Below, piece by piece: positions 8,735-16,800 of a stretch of DNA of 64,000 nt (positions are counted from its first letter, which is position 1; each line of letters begins with the position of its first letter). The DNA lies in NCBI GenBank assembly GCA_002733665.1, contig NVWM01000011.1:1257-65256 (forward strand), in the 5' to 3' direction. The notes beneath the pieces are model-generated. The model was given only the letters and a program-made list of their open reading frames with translations, made no database searches and was not told where the DNA came from. Source of the stretch: Lutibacter sp. GTDB lineage: Bacteria; Bacteroidota; Bacteroidia; Flavobacteriales; Flavobacteriaceae. The position numbers and the translations under genes were made by a program.

Positions 8735-8816
8735 GTAAACTTAATAGTTTACAAATATAACTAAAAGTAAACTAATATGTTTACAAAAAATAAAATAAGT
8801 AAAGAATTAAGTTTAC
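8735..8816. promoter_or_regulatory. Triple operator, three GTAAAC-N6-GTTTAC palindromes at 32-bp spacing
   Basis: Two perfect palindromes, GTAAAC-TTAATA-GTTTAC (8735-8752) and GTAAAC-TAATAT-GTTTAC (8767-8784), and a third with one mismatch, GTAAAG-AATTAA-GTTTAC (8799-8816), begin exactly 32 bp apart, close to three helical turns. They fill the region upstream of the HTH gene. The first touches the minus-strand -7 element. Confidence 0.85.
8752..8759 (-). promoter_or_regulatory. Predicted -7 element for the mobile mystery A/B unit
   Basis: TATATTTG on the minus strand matches TAnnTTTG and lies between operators 1 and 2, sharing one base with operator 1. No TTG lies 19-20 bp upstream; the nearest is 24 bp away, so the promoter may be weak. 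Confidence 0.5.
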
Positions 8817-8904
8817 TTACGAAGAGTATTTTAAATTAAAGCCAACGTTGAGATTAAAATTCACTTTAATGAATTTTACCAGAAAATAATTAATGTTAGT
8901 GATG

Positions 8905-8931
8905 AAACCTTGAAGAATCAAGGTTTTTTTT
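8905..8931 (+). terminator. Orphan plus-oriented terminator hairpin
   Basis: The stem AACCTTG / CAAGGTT is followed by a run of eight T on the plus strand. The nearest plus-strand gene upstream is tig, more than 2 kb away with its own terminator. The hairpin overlaps the stop codon (8918-8920) of the minus-strand lipoprotein gene. Confidence 0.6.
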
Positions 8932-9556
8932 GTTTTATAATTGATTCATTGTTTCGTATAAAATTTATCAATTCCAAAGTTATATTCTCTTTATAAAAGA
9001 ATTTGGTATAGCCTAGTTCTTTATGCCAATTGAATTTTATAAGATCATTGTCTATATTGTAGAGATCGGTATTATAATACTCTTTGGCTTTTATCGTAGT
9101 AATTTCGTTTTGATTCGATTCAATTTTTTCTCTTAAATCTTCCGAAGATAGAACAGTTGTCGGACATTTGAGTTGATTGTTTGGGTTGTAAAATGTAAAT
9201 TCAAAGTAATCTACTTCATCTGAACTTCCCAATTCGAGCAAATTAATATGTCTATTGGTGATTGGACGACCCATTATATCTTTAGCGATTTTTCTGGCAC
9301 TTATATTACCTGTAACAAATAGTGTTTCAGTTTTAGTTGGGAAAACATCTAATGGATCTGTTGGATTTACATAAGATTCGATATGTTTAATCTTTATTGT
9401 ATCAATTTCGCCTTGATTACTTTGAAAAATAAGAATATCATTGGTCTGATAAGGTTGTAATTCAAGACTTTTCTGGTCAAGCATGACTCTTTTACAGCCA
9501 ATAAACATAAAGAGGATAATGAATGATATGTATTTTCCCTTATTCATTTTAGTCAA
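8918..9556 (-). CDS. Lipoprotein of unknown function
   Basis: The 212-residue protein has a lipoprotein signal peptide: basic MTKMNKGK start, hydrophobic core, and lipobox FIGC with the lipidated Cys near residue 21. The remainder is a soluble, strand-rich domain without a family I can name. Start could be Met1 (9556) or Met4 (9547). It is probably anchored in the outer or inner membrane facing the periplasm. Its stop lies inside a terminator hairpin that points the other way. Confidence 0.7.
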   Translation of the reverse strand: MTKMNKGKYISFIILFMFIGCKRVMLDQKSLELQPYQTNDILIFQSNQGEIDTIKIKHIESYVNPTDPLDVFPTKTETLFVTGNISARKIAKDIMGRPITNRHINLLELGSSDEVDYFEFTFYNPNNQLKCPTTVLSSEDLREKIESNQNEITTIKAKEYYNTDLYNIDNDLIKFNWHKELGYTKFFYKENITLELINFIRNNESIIKQKKP

Positions 9557-9608
9557 TTATAATTGTATCAATGTCAAGATAAAGTTTCGCTTTGACGTTT
9601 AGTTTTCA

Positions 9609-10073
9609 TCATATTATATTTTCCACACCTTGAGGAGTTACATAAAACCCTTGACCCTCTTTTTGGCAAAACCCTTGAGAGATATTTTGGTTGAGTTGGT
9701 GACTTGGATTGGTAATTTTAATCTGTCGTGCAGCACGTAAAGCATCAGTTACTTCTTTCGTTTTTATCATTTGCTGCCCTTTGAGTTGTAACCAAACTGC
9801 TGTGCCTAAAAATCGTCTGCGTTGCTTGTCAATTGCATCACGTTTTCTTAAAAAAGTAGAGAGGTTTTCAAGATTAGAAGAGTCAATTTTTGGAGTTGTT
9901 TTCACAACTTGTGGTGTTTCTACAACTGCTTTTGGTGCTATTTTCTTACTTTCAGTAGCAAGAGAAGGAATGCGCTCTAAAACTTTATCTAATTGTTCGG
10001 TTACCCAATCTTGTTCGCCTTCGCCAACAAATTCGATATTACCAATTTTAAATTTTATACGCGCGTTTGCCAT
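9609..10073 (-). CDS. Unknown protein with a C-terminal winged-helix-like region
   Basis: The 154-residue protein has three parts. The first is a short N-terminal strand module (ARIKFKIGNIEFVGEGEQDW) with a helix VTEQLDKVLERI. The second is a Lys/Pro/Thr-rich linker (residues about 43-68). The third is a helical C-terminal region (residues about 80-154) reading like a winged helix, with IKTKEVTDALRAARQIKI, then NPSHQLNQNISQGFCQKEG and FYVTPQGVENI. I do not recognise a named family. The modular layout suggests a nucleic-acid-binding or adaptor role, which is inference only. It diverges from clpP. Confidence 0.6.
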   Translation of the reverse strand: MANARIKFKIGNIEFVGEGEQDWVTEQLDKVLERIPSLATESKKIAPKAVVETPQVVKTTPKIDSSNLENLSTFLRKRDAIDKQRRRFLGTAVWLQLKGQQMIKTKEVTDALRAARQIKITNPSHQLNQNISQGFCQKEGQGFYVTPQGVENII

Positions 10074-10204
10074 TTTTGTTTTAGATGATTAAACTTCCAC
10101 TTCAAAAGTAAGGAAAAGAACCTAAAACATCAAACTTTATAAACAAACTAATATTTACTAAATTGTTCTTATCTTTACACCTTTATTATTTTAAACAAAT
10201 TCAA

Positions 10205-10864
10205 ATGGATTACGGAAAAGAATTTAAAAAGTTCGCAACAAAACACCACGGAATAAACAGTATGTATTATGATAAAATCGTAAGCAATGTAACTCCTTAT
10301 ATCATGGAAGAACGTCAAATGAACATTACGCAAATGGATGTTTTTTCACGTTTGATGATGGATAGAATTATATTTTTAGGTACTGGAATTGACGATTATG
10401 TTGCCAATATTATACAAGCACAATTATTGTTTTTAGAAAGTACAGATAGCTCTAAAGACATCTCAATTTATATCAATTCTCCAGGAGGAGGCGTATATGC
10501 AGGATTAGGAATCTATGATACGATGCAGTTTATAAAACCTGATGTTGCAACAATATGTACTGGAATGGCAGCTTCAATGGGAGCAGTGTTGATGTGTGCA
10601 GGAGAAAAAGGAAAACGTTCTGCATTACCTCATTCACGTGTGATGATTCATCAACCGTTAGGAGGTGCTTCTGGTCAAGCAAGTGATATTGAAATTACTG
10701 CTCGTGAAATAATGAAGTTGAAAGGAGAGTTGTATGATATTATTGCAAAGCATTCTGGTCAAACAGTAGAAAAAGTTCATGACGATTCTGATCGTGATTA
10801 TTGGATGAAAGCTGCAGAAGCGAAAGCTTACGGAATGATTGATGAGATATTAGAAAGAAAGTAA
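10205..10864 (+). CDS. clpP: ATP-dependent Clp protease proteolytic subunit
   Basis: ClpP forms the tetradecameric serine-protease chamber that works with ClpX. I chose the ATG at 10205 (MDYGKEFKKF). The frame is open to 10163, but those 14 residues start at TTG and do not look like ClpP. The protein is then 219 residues. The catalytic serine is in TGMAASMGA (Ser124), and the histidine is in SRVMIHQP (His149); the acidic partner is further on. The signature INSPGGGVYAGLGIYDTM is present. It lies 55 bp before clpX in the same direction, forming the usual clpP-clpX operon. Confidence 0.96.
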   Translation: MDYGKEFKKFATKHHGINSMYYDKIVSNVTPYIMEERQMNITQMDVFSRLMMDRIIFLGTGIDDYVANIIQAQLLFLESTDSSKDISIYINSPGGGVYAGLGIYDTMQFIKPDVATICTGMAASMGAVLMCAGEKGKRSALPHSRVMIHQPLGGASGQASDIEITAREIMKLKGELYDIIAKHSGQTVEKVHDDSDRDYWMKAAEAKAYGMIDEILERK

Positions 10865-10865
10865 A

Positions 10866-10916
10866 ATGCTATAAGCAATATGCGTTAAGCATAAAGCCAA
10901 AAGCCAAAAGCTAAAA
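10866..10916. repeat. Intergenic AAGC-rich repeat between clpP and clpX
   Basis: The spacer is made of short repeated words such as ATAAGC, TTAAGCATAAAGC and CCAAAAGC in tandem. A similar stretch (TTAGAGCATAAGGCATAAAGC) is at 62401-62455 between the aminotransferase and tyrA genes. Confidence 0.6.
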
Positions 10917-10919
10917 AGA

Positions 10920-12161
10920 ATGGCAAAAGAAGAAATATTAGCATGTTCGTTTTGTGGACGTAAAAAAGCAGAGACAGATTTGTTGATTGCAGGTTTAGAC
11001 GCACATATATGTGATAAATGTATAGAGCAAGCACACGGTATAGTGATTGAAGAGGTTGCAGATGGAAAAAAAGATTCACTTTCATCCGAAATTATCTTAA
11101 AAAAGCCAATAGAAATTAAGGCTTTTATAGATCAGTATATGATTGGGCAAACGGATGCAAAACGCGTAATGGCTGTTGCAGTTTACAATCACTATAAAAG
11201 ATTATTGCAAAAAAACACTAAGGATGATGAAGATGAAGTTGAAATAGAAAAAAGTAATATCATTATTGTTGGTGAAACGGGAACAGGAAAAACATTGATT
11301 GCTAAAACAATAGCAAGAATGTTAAATGTGCCATTTGCAATAGTCGATGCTACTGTATTAACTGAAGCAGGATATGTTGGTGAAGATGTAGAAACATTAT
11401 TGACGCGCTTGTTACAAGCAGCAGATTATAATGTTGAAAAAGCACAAAGAGGAATAGTCTTTATTGACGAAGTTGATAAAATAGCTCGTAAAGGTGATAA
11501 TCCATCAATTACAAGAGATGTTTCTGGAGAAGGAGTACAGCAAGCCTTACTAAAATTATTGGAAGGAACAGTTGTGAATGTACCGCCAAAAGGAGGACGT
11601 AAACATCCAGACCAAAAATTTGTTGAAGTTGATACTCAAAATATTTTGTTTATTGCAGGAGGAGCATTTTCTGGAATTGATAAAGTCATCAGTAAAAGAC
11701 TAAATCGCCAAGCAGTTGGGTATAGTGCATCTATTAGCGAAGATAAAATAGACAAAGAAAATTTATTGCAATATATTTTACCAACCGATTTAAAAACGTT
11801 TGGTTTAATTCCAGAAATTATTGGACGTTTACCAGTATTAACGCATATGGATCCTTTGGATGCCGAAACCTTGAGAGCGATTCTAACAGAGCCAAAAAAC
11901 TCTATCATCAAACAGTATAAAAAATTGTTTGAAATGGATGGAATTACCTTAACTATTGATGAGAAAGCACTGCAATTTATTGTAGATAAAGCAGTAGACT
12001 ATAAATTAGGAGCTCGTGGATTACGTTCTTTATGTGAAGCAATTCTTACAGATGCTATGTTTGAACTTCCTGGAAGCGAAACAAAAGAATTACGCGTAAC
12101 TAAGAAATATGCAGATGAGAGAATTTCAAAAACTACCATCAAGCAATTAAAGGCAGTTTAG
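10920..12161 (+). CDS. clpX: ATP-dependent Clp protease ATP-binding subunit ClpX
   Basis: ClpX is the AAA+ unfoldase that feeds tagged proteins to ClpP. The 413-residue protein has the N-terminal zinc-binding domain with cysteines 9, 12, 31 and 34. It also has Walker A GETGTGKT, the pore loop GYVGEDVE, Walker [10 protein letters not shown], the RKH-loop GGRKHPDQ, and the C-terminal small domain. Length and motifs are intact. Co-transcribed with clpP. Confidence 0.97.
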   Translation: MAKEEILACSFCGRKKAETDLLIAGLDAHICDKCIEQAHGIVIEEVADGKKDSLSSEIILKKPIEIKAFIDQYMIGQTDAKRVMAVAVYNHYKRLLQKNTKDDEDEVEIEKSNIIIVGETGTGKTLIAKTIARMLNVPFAIVDATVLTEAGYVGEDVETLLTRLLQAADYNVEKAQRGIVFIDEVDKIARKGDNPSITRDVSGEGVQQALLKLLEGTVVNVPPKGGRKHPDQKFVEVDTQNILFIAGGAFSGIDKVISKRLNRQAVGYSASISEDKIDKENLLQYILPTDLKTFGLIPEIIGRLPVLTHMDPLDAETLRAILTEPKNSIIKQYKKLFEMDGITLTIDEKALQFIVDKAVDYKLGARGLRSLCEAILTDAMFELPGSETKELRVTKKYADERISKTTIKQLKAV

Positions 12162-12177
12162 TAAAGTGTTTTGTGAG

Positions 12178-12237
12178 TGTCATTCTGAACGTAGTGAAGA
12201 ATCTAAAGTAAGATACTTCGCTTCACTCAGTATGACA
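12178..12237. repeat. Intergenic inverted repeat (GTCATTCTGAACGTAGTGAAG type)
   Basis: TGTCATTCTGAACGTAGTGA on the left and CTTCACTCAGTATGACA on the right form an imperfect hairpin, with an inner AGTAAGATACTT palindrome. It belongs to the family seen at 3831-3896 and may also mark the end of the clpPX transcript. Confidence 0.75.
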
Positions 12238-12266
12238 AATAAACAAATCCACATTTTATAAAATAA

Positions 12267-14207
12267 ATGATTTCAAGAAACACCATAGACCAAGTATTTG
12301 AAACTGCTCGAGTAGAGGAGGTCATTGGTGAGTTTGTACAATTAAAAAAAGCAGGAAGTAATTTTAAAGGTTTGAGTCCGTTCTCGGACGAAAAATCACC
12401 ATCATTTGTGGTGTCGCCTGTAAAACAAATTTGGAAAGATTTCTCTTCTGGAAAAGGAGGAAATGCGATTTCATTTTTGATGGAGCATGAAAAATATACC
12501 TATCCTGAAGCTATTCGTTATCTTGCAAAGAAGTATAATATTGAAATTGAAGAAACTGAGCAAACTGACGAGCAAAAGGAGCAAGCAAGTGAACGAGAAA
12601 GTTTGTTTTTAGTGTCAGAATTTGCAAGAGATTATTACCACGATACTTTATTGAACAATGAAAAAGGGAAAGCCATTGGTTTGACTTATTTCAAAGAACG
12701 AGGTTTTACTGATGAAACTATCAAAAAATTCGAATTAGGTTTTGGATTGGATGATTGGAATGCATTTACAGATACTGCCGTAAGAAAAGGATATGAATTA
12801 AAATACCTTGAAAAATCTGGATTGACAATCGTTAATGAAACACGTCAATTTGATAGGTTCAAGAGTCGCGTTTTGTTTCCAATCCATAGTATGAGTGGAC
12901 GTATTTTAGGTTTTGGTGGAAGAACATTATCCAGCGAAAAAAAGATAGCAAAATATCTTAATTCACCTGAAAGCGACATCTATCATAAAAGTAAAATTTT
13001 ATACGGAATTTACCATGCAAAGCAATCGATAGCCAAAGAAGATAACTGTTATTTGGTTGAAGGTTATACAGATGTTATTTCGTTTAATCAAAATGGTGTA
13101 GAAAATGTTGTGGCATCTTCAGGAACGGCTTTAACGTCAGATCAGATTCGATTGGTTAGAAGATTAACACAAAACATTACGATACTTTTTGATGGTGATG
13201 CTGCAGGAATTAGAGCATCATTACGAGGAATAGATTTGATTTTGGAACAAGGAATGAACGTGAAGGTATTGATGTTTCCTGATGGCGATGATCCTGACAG
13301 TTTTTCAAAACGAGTTTCTACGGATGAATTAAAGGAATATTTGGCTGAAAATACGCAAGATTTTATCAATTTTAAAGTCTCACTTTTGATGGAAGAGGCG
13401 AAGGATGATCCAGTGAAAAAAGCAGGATTGATTCGTGATATTGTAGTGAGTATTTCTAAAATTCCAGATAGAATACAGCAAGAAGTATATATTCAAGAAT
13501 GTTCTCGAATTATGAATATTTCTGAAAATGTGTTGTTTAGTGAATTGGCACAAATAGATAAAAAAGAACAACGAGACGCTTCTAAAAGACCTGTTCAGTT
13601 AAGACCTGTTGAGCCTATTTTAGAAAAAACAGCACAAGTTGAAGAAGTAAATGAGCTGCAGAAATATGAAATGGAAATCATTAAAATTTTGTTGTTGCAC
13701 GGAAATAAAGAAGTAGATTTCATTGATTTGCTGGCTGAAGAAACTGACGGAAATAAGAATGAAATATACACAAATATAGTTGCTCAGGAAATCTATTTAG
13801 AACTTCAAGATGATGAAATGGAATTTACCAATACATTGTTTCAGCAAGTGTATTTTGACGTAATAAACCAGTTAAATCAAGATCAAAAAATCAACGTAGA
13901 TACATTTATCAATCACACTGATATAAACATTGCATCACTGATTACCAATATCTTAATGGATGACGAAAAACACTCGTTAAGTGATTGGAATCGTAGAGAT
14001 ATTTATGTAAAAGACAGAGATGACCATCTTTCAAAACTAGTTTCTGATACCGTTTTTAACCTTCGTAGAGTATTGATTGATGAAAAAATAACATCGCTTA
14101 CTTCTACTATTTCAGAGCAAGATAGTAATGAATCAATTTTAGAAGAAATAATAAATTATTCGAATCTTAAAAAACGTTTGTTTCTACAATTGAATCGAGT
14201 TGTTTAA
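12267..14207 (+). CDS. dnaG: DNA primase with degenerate zinc-binding domain
   Basis: DnaG makes RNA primers at the replication fork. The 646-residue protein has an N-terminal primase zinc-ribbon fold (residues 1-95) but without the Cys/His ligands. Where the canonical sequence reads GLCPFHxEKTPSF and CFGCG, this one reads GLSPFSDEKSPSF and DFSSGKGGN. The TOPRIM/RNA-polymerase domain follows with YLVEGYTDVISF and the metal-binding LFDGDAAG. A divergent C-terminal helicase-interaction region from about residue 430 completes it. Its 3' end overlaps nadE by 4 bp, tail to tail. I believe zinc-ligand loss is shared by flavobacterial relatives; the reading frame is otherwise intact. Confidence 0.95.
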   Translation: MISRNTIDQVFETARVEEVIGEFVQLKKAGSNFKGLSPFSDEKSPSFVVSPVKQIWKDFSSGKGGNAISFLMEHEKYTYPEAIRYLAKKYNIEIEETEQTDEQKEQASERESLFLVSEFARDYYHDTLLNNEKGKAIGLTYFKERGFTDETIKKFELGFGLDDWNAFTDTAVRKGYELKYLEKSGLTIVNETRQFDRFKSRVLFPIHSMSGRILGFGGRTLSSEKKIAKYLNSPESDIYHKSKILYGIYHAKQSIAKEDNCYLVEGYTDVISFNQNGVENVVASSGTALTSDQIRLVRRLTQNITILFDGDAAGIRASLRGIDLILEQGMNVKVLMFPDGDDPDSFSKRVSTDELKEYLAENTQDFINFKVSLLMEEAKDDPVKKAGLIRDIVVSISKIPDRIQQEVYIQECSRIMNISENVLFSELAQIDKKEQRDASKRPVQLRPVEPILEKTAQVEEVNELQKYEMEIIKILLLHGNKEVDFIDLLAEETDGNKNEIYTNIVAQEIYLELQDDEMEFTNTLFQQVYFDVINQLNQDQKINVDTFINHTDINIASLITNILMDDEKHSLSDWNRRDIYVKDRDDHLSKLVSDTVFNLRRVLIDEKITSLTSTISEQDSNESILEEIINYSNLKKRLFLQLNRVV

Positions 14208-14995
14208 TCCATCAACTCCTTTGGAATTATACAAACAGGAATTGGATCCATTTTATGTTTATTCGCGTTATTACGTTGTTTGAAAATTTCAAAAGCAATT
14301 CTTTCTCTTCCTTCAAAATCATCAGCAGTTTTCCCATTATCATTTTGTAGCATCGCCCATTCTAGTTCGTCATAACTAGCACCAATTTGATCTTCATCAG
14401 TTCGGCTATCGCCAAACAATCCATCTGTTGGCTTAGCAACTTGAATTGAAACAGGAACTTTAAGCACTTTTGCAATCTCATAAACTTCCGATTTCATTAA
14501 ATCAGCAATTGGACTTAAATCTACGCCTCCATCACCATATTTTGTGAAAAAACCAACTCCGAAATCTTCAACTTTGTTTCCTGTTCCTGCAACTAAATAT
14601 CCGTGAACTCCAGCCAAATAATACAACGTTGACATTCTTAATCTTGCACGTGTATTGGCAAGTGAAAGGTCAACGGCTGCTTTGTCTAAATCGAGCGGTA
14701 AAACTGTTTTAAACTCTTCAAAAGTTGATGTTAAATTGGTTTCCATAGAACTCACATCATCAAATCGTTCTTTTAACTGAGCAATATGTTCTTTGGCTCT
14801 ATTTACTTGATTAATTCCTTGGTGAATCGGCATTTCAACACACAAAAGAGGAAATCCAGTTTTTGCACATAATGTTGAAGTCACTGCAGAATCTATTCCG
14901 CCTGAAATACCAATTACAAAACCTTTGACTCCTGCATTTGTTGCATAGTCTTTTAACCAATTTACGATATGATTTACTACTTTTTCAGAATTCAT
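14204..14995 (-). CDS. nadE: NAD synthetase, ammonia-dependent
   Basis: This enzyme adenylates deamido-NAD and amidates it to NAD+. The 263-residue length, with no N-terminal glutaminase domain, indicates the ammonia-dependent form. The ATP pyrophosphatase P-loop SGGIDSAV is at about residues 30-37. The downstream ARLRMSTLYYLAG, GTGNKVED and DLSPIADLMKSEVYEIAKVL stretches are family-typical. It is convergent with dnaG and divergent from gldB. The nadE-gldB-gldC neighbourhood is, from memory, a common flavobacterial arrangement. Confidence 0.95.
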   Translation of the reverse strand: MNSEKVVNHIVNWLKDYATNAGVKGFVIGISGGIDSAVTSTLCAKTGFPLLCVEMPIHQGINQVNRAKEHIAQLKERFDDVSSMETNLTSTFEEFKTVLPLDLDKAAVDLSLANTRARLRMSTLYYLAGVHGYLVAGTGNKVEDFGVGFFTKYGDGGVDLSPIADLMKSEVYEIAKVLKVPVSIQVAKPTDGLFGDSRTDEDQIGASYDELEWAMLQNDNGKTADDFEGRERIAFEIFKQRNNANKHKMDPIPVCIIPKELMD

Positions 14996-15009
14996 GATAA
15001 ACTATTTAG

Positions 15010-15017
15010 TATTTTTG
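15010..15017 (+). promoter_or_regulatory. Predicted -7 element for gldB
   Basis: TATTTTTG matches TAnnTTTG. Transcription would start near 15024 and precede the chosen gldB ATG at 15055. No clear TTG stands 19-20 bp upstream. Confidence 0.45.
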
Positions 15018-15054
15018 TGCGTTAATACAATTGAGTGTAAATATAATAAAATAT

Positions 15055-16011
15055 ATGGCAAGAATATTCAGGCTTTTATTGATTTTAGTGTTGATTTCGT
15101 CTTGTAAAGATGAGACAAGAAAAACGGTTGATGTTTCTGATATTGAAGTAGATTTTACAGTCGATAGATTTGAGCGAAAGTTTTATAATACTTCGGATGA
15201 AAATTTTGACACATTGAAAAATGAATATGCTTTTATGTTGTCTAATCAACATGACAGTGTTTGGTTGAATAAGATGCAGAATGAAGATGAACAGTATTTA
15301 TTTAAAGAATCTGAGCAAATTTTCGAAGATTTTACTGAAGTGAAAGAAGAATTAACAAGTTTATTTAAGCATATAAAATATTACAATCCTAAGTTTAGAG
15401 CACCTAAAGTTATCACACATATTTCTGATTTAGATTTTGAATATCCTGTGATTTATTCTGATAGTTTGTTGTTTATTTCCTTAGATATGTATCTCGGAAA
15501 AGACAATATTGTTTATAGAAGTTTTCCAGGTTATTTATCTGAAAATTATAAAAAAGAGAGGATAGTTGTTGATGCTGCAAAGGATATAATTAATCAAAGT
15601 TATCGGAAATCAAGGAGCAGAACTTTTTTATATAGAATGATTAATGAAGGTAAGTTTATGTTTTTGATTGACAGTTATTTACCTACTGTTTCTGATGATT
15701 TAAAGATAGGGTTTTCGAGTGAAAAACTAGCGTTTTCAGAACATAATGAAATTGATATTTGGAAATATTTTATTCAAAACGAACTGTTATACAGCAACGA
15801 TACAGATTTAAACAAACGATTTATAGAAAACGCACCTTTTTCAAAATTTTATTTAGAATCAGATAAAGAAACTCCAGGAAGAATTGGTGTTTGGATTGGT
15901 TGGCAAATTGTGCGCTCGTATATGAAAAATAATGACGTAACTTTGCAACAACTATTAACAGTAGAACCTGAAGATATTTATAAAAAATCAAAATATAAAC
16001 CGAGACGATAG
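15055..16011 (+). CDS. gldB: Gliding motility lipoprotein GldB
   Basis: GldB is an essential gliding-motility lipoprotein of flavobacteria. The frame is open from 15031 (TTG), but I chose the ATG at 15055 because it starts a clean lipoprotein signal: MARIFRLLLILVLISSC with the lipobox LISSC. The mature part includes VDFTVDRFERKFY, FPGYLSENYKKERIVVDAA and a C-terminal PGRIGVWIGWQIVRSYM stretch that fit GldB. The mature length is about 300 residues. It is followed by gldC, which is its usual partner. Confidence 0.92.
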   Translation: MARIFRLLLILVLISSCKDETRKTVDVSDIEVDFTVDRFERKFYNTSDENFDTLKNEYAFMLSNQHDSVWLNKMQNEDEQYLFKESEQIFEDFTEVKEELTSLFKHIKYYNPKFRAPKVITHISDLDFEYPVIYSDSLLFISLDMYLGKDNIVYRSFPGYLSENYKKERIVVDAAKDIINQSYRKSRSRTFLYRMINEGKFMFLIDSYLPTVSDDLKIGFSSEKLAFSEHNEIDIWKYFIQNELLYSNDTDLNKRFIENAPFSKFYLESDKETPGRIGVWIGWQIVRSYMKNNDVTLQQLLTVEPEDIYKKSKYKPRR

Positions 16012-16079
16012 TTTTCAGTCTTCAGTTGGCAGTCAGCAGTTGGCAGTCATTTGAGCATAAACAAATAAACAAATCCACA
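16012..16079. repeat. Intergenic short-repeat spacer upstream of gldC
   Basis: TCAGT and TTGGCAGTCA words repeat in tandem (CAGTTGGCAGTCAGCAGTTGGCAGTCA region, 16023-16049). Then a 19-bp stretch ACAAATAAACAAATCCACA (16061-16079) occurs, identical to 12235-12253 upstream of dnaG. Confidence 0.7.
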
Positions 16080-16089
16080 ATTTTTTAAA

Positions 16090-16425
16090 ATGGCAGTAAA
16101 AAACACATCAAAAATAGAATTTAAAATAAGTCTTGACGAGAATAATATTCCAGAAAAAATACATTGGAGCGCAGATGATGGAGATGTAAAAAATGCAGAG
16201 ACTAAAGCAATGCTAATTTCAGTTTGGGATAATAAGAAAAAAGATACTTTAAAGGTTGATTTGTGGACCAAAGACATGCCTTTAGACGAAATGCAACAGT
16301 TCTTTCATCAAACATTGGTTTCTATGGCAACTACATTTGAAACTGCAACAAACGATGATAAAATGGCAGCAACGATGCGTGATTTTTGTGATTACTTTGC
16401 TGAAAAGTTGGAGTTGAAGAAGTAA
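16090..16425 (+). CDS. gldC: Gliding motility protein GldC
   Basis: The 111-residue soluble protein directly follows gldB and matches GldC in size and composition, including IPEKIHWSADDG and ISVWDNKKKDTLKVDLWTK. GldC is thought to support gliding together with GldB; its biochemical role is not established. It has no signal peptide, so it is probably cytoplasmic. The distance of about 80 bp from gldB is filled with repeat words. Confidence 0.9.
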   Translation: MAVKNTSKIEFKISLDENNIPEKIHWSADDGDVKNAETKAMLISVWDNKKKDTLKVDLWTKDMPLDEMQQFFHQTLVSMATTFETATNDDKMAATMRDFCDYFAEKLELKK

Positions 16426-16434
16426 GTTCATTAA

Positions 16435-16800
16435 ATGACAGACTCTATTCTTTTGCGTGAAAAACCAAAACTTAAATTTATCTTCCACGAAGACGGATTT
16501 GAAGTTGTTAATGAAAAAGAGATTGAAAGAAGAACTTATGTTTATGAATTTATCAATTCCTTTGAGTTTAAAAAATCACCGACTAATTGGTTTGTAACAA
16601 TATTGAGCCTTATAGTTGATTTTTTTACTGGCGGAGCAACAGGAGGAATTTATAAAGACAAGAATAAGGAGGTATTTAATATAATTTATGAAGATAAATC
16701 ATTAAAAATCGAATTGTTTAATTGTGACATCAATACTGCAAAGTTAATTGCACATAAAATTAATTCTAAAATCAACTCTTATACTCCGAAATCGTATTAA
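16435..16800 (+). CDS. Small protein of unknown function with one hydrophobic segment
   Basis: The 121-residue protein starts 10 bp after gldC. It contains a hydrophobic stretch at about residues 57-76 (WFVTILSLIVDFFTGGATGG) flanked by charged regions. I recognise no family. It may be a membrane-associated protein translated with gldBC. Its 3' end overlaps the convergent folK-dNK gene by 29 bp. Confidence 0.6.
   Translation: MTDSILLREKPKLKFIFHEDGFEVVNEKEIERRTYVYEFINSFEFKKSPTNWFVTILSLIVDFFTGGATGGIYKDKNKEVFNIIYEDKSLKIELFNCDINTAKLIAHKINSKINSYTPKSY

Noticed and set aside
10163-10204. Longer clpP with 14 extra N-terminal residues
   Set aside because: It starts at TTG, encodes an unusual hydrophobic tail, and the ATG at 10205 gives a normal ClpP.
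12267-12560. Loss of dnaG zinc ligands as a sequencing error
   Set aside because: Several ligands are changed by separate in-frame codons while the surrounding text is well conserved, so error is unlikely.
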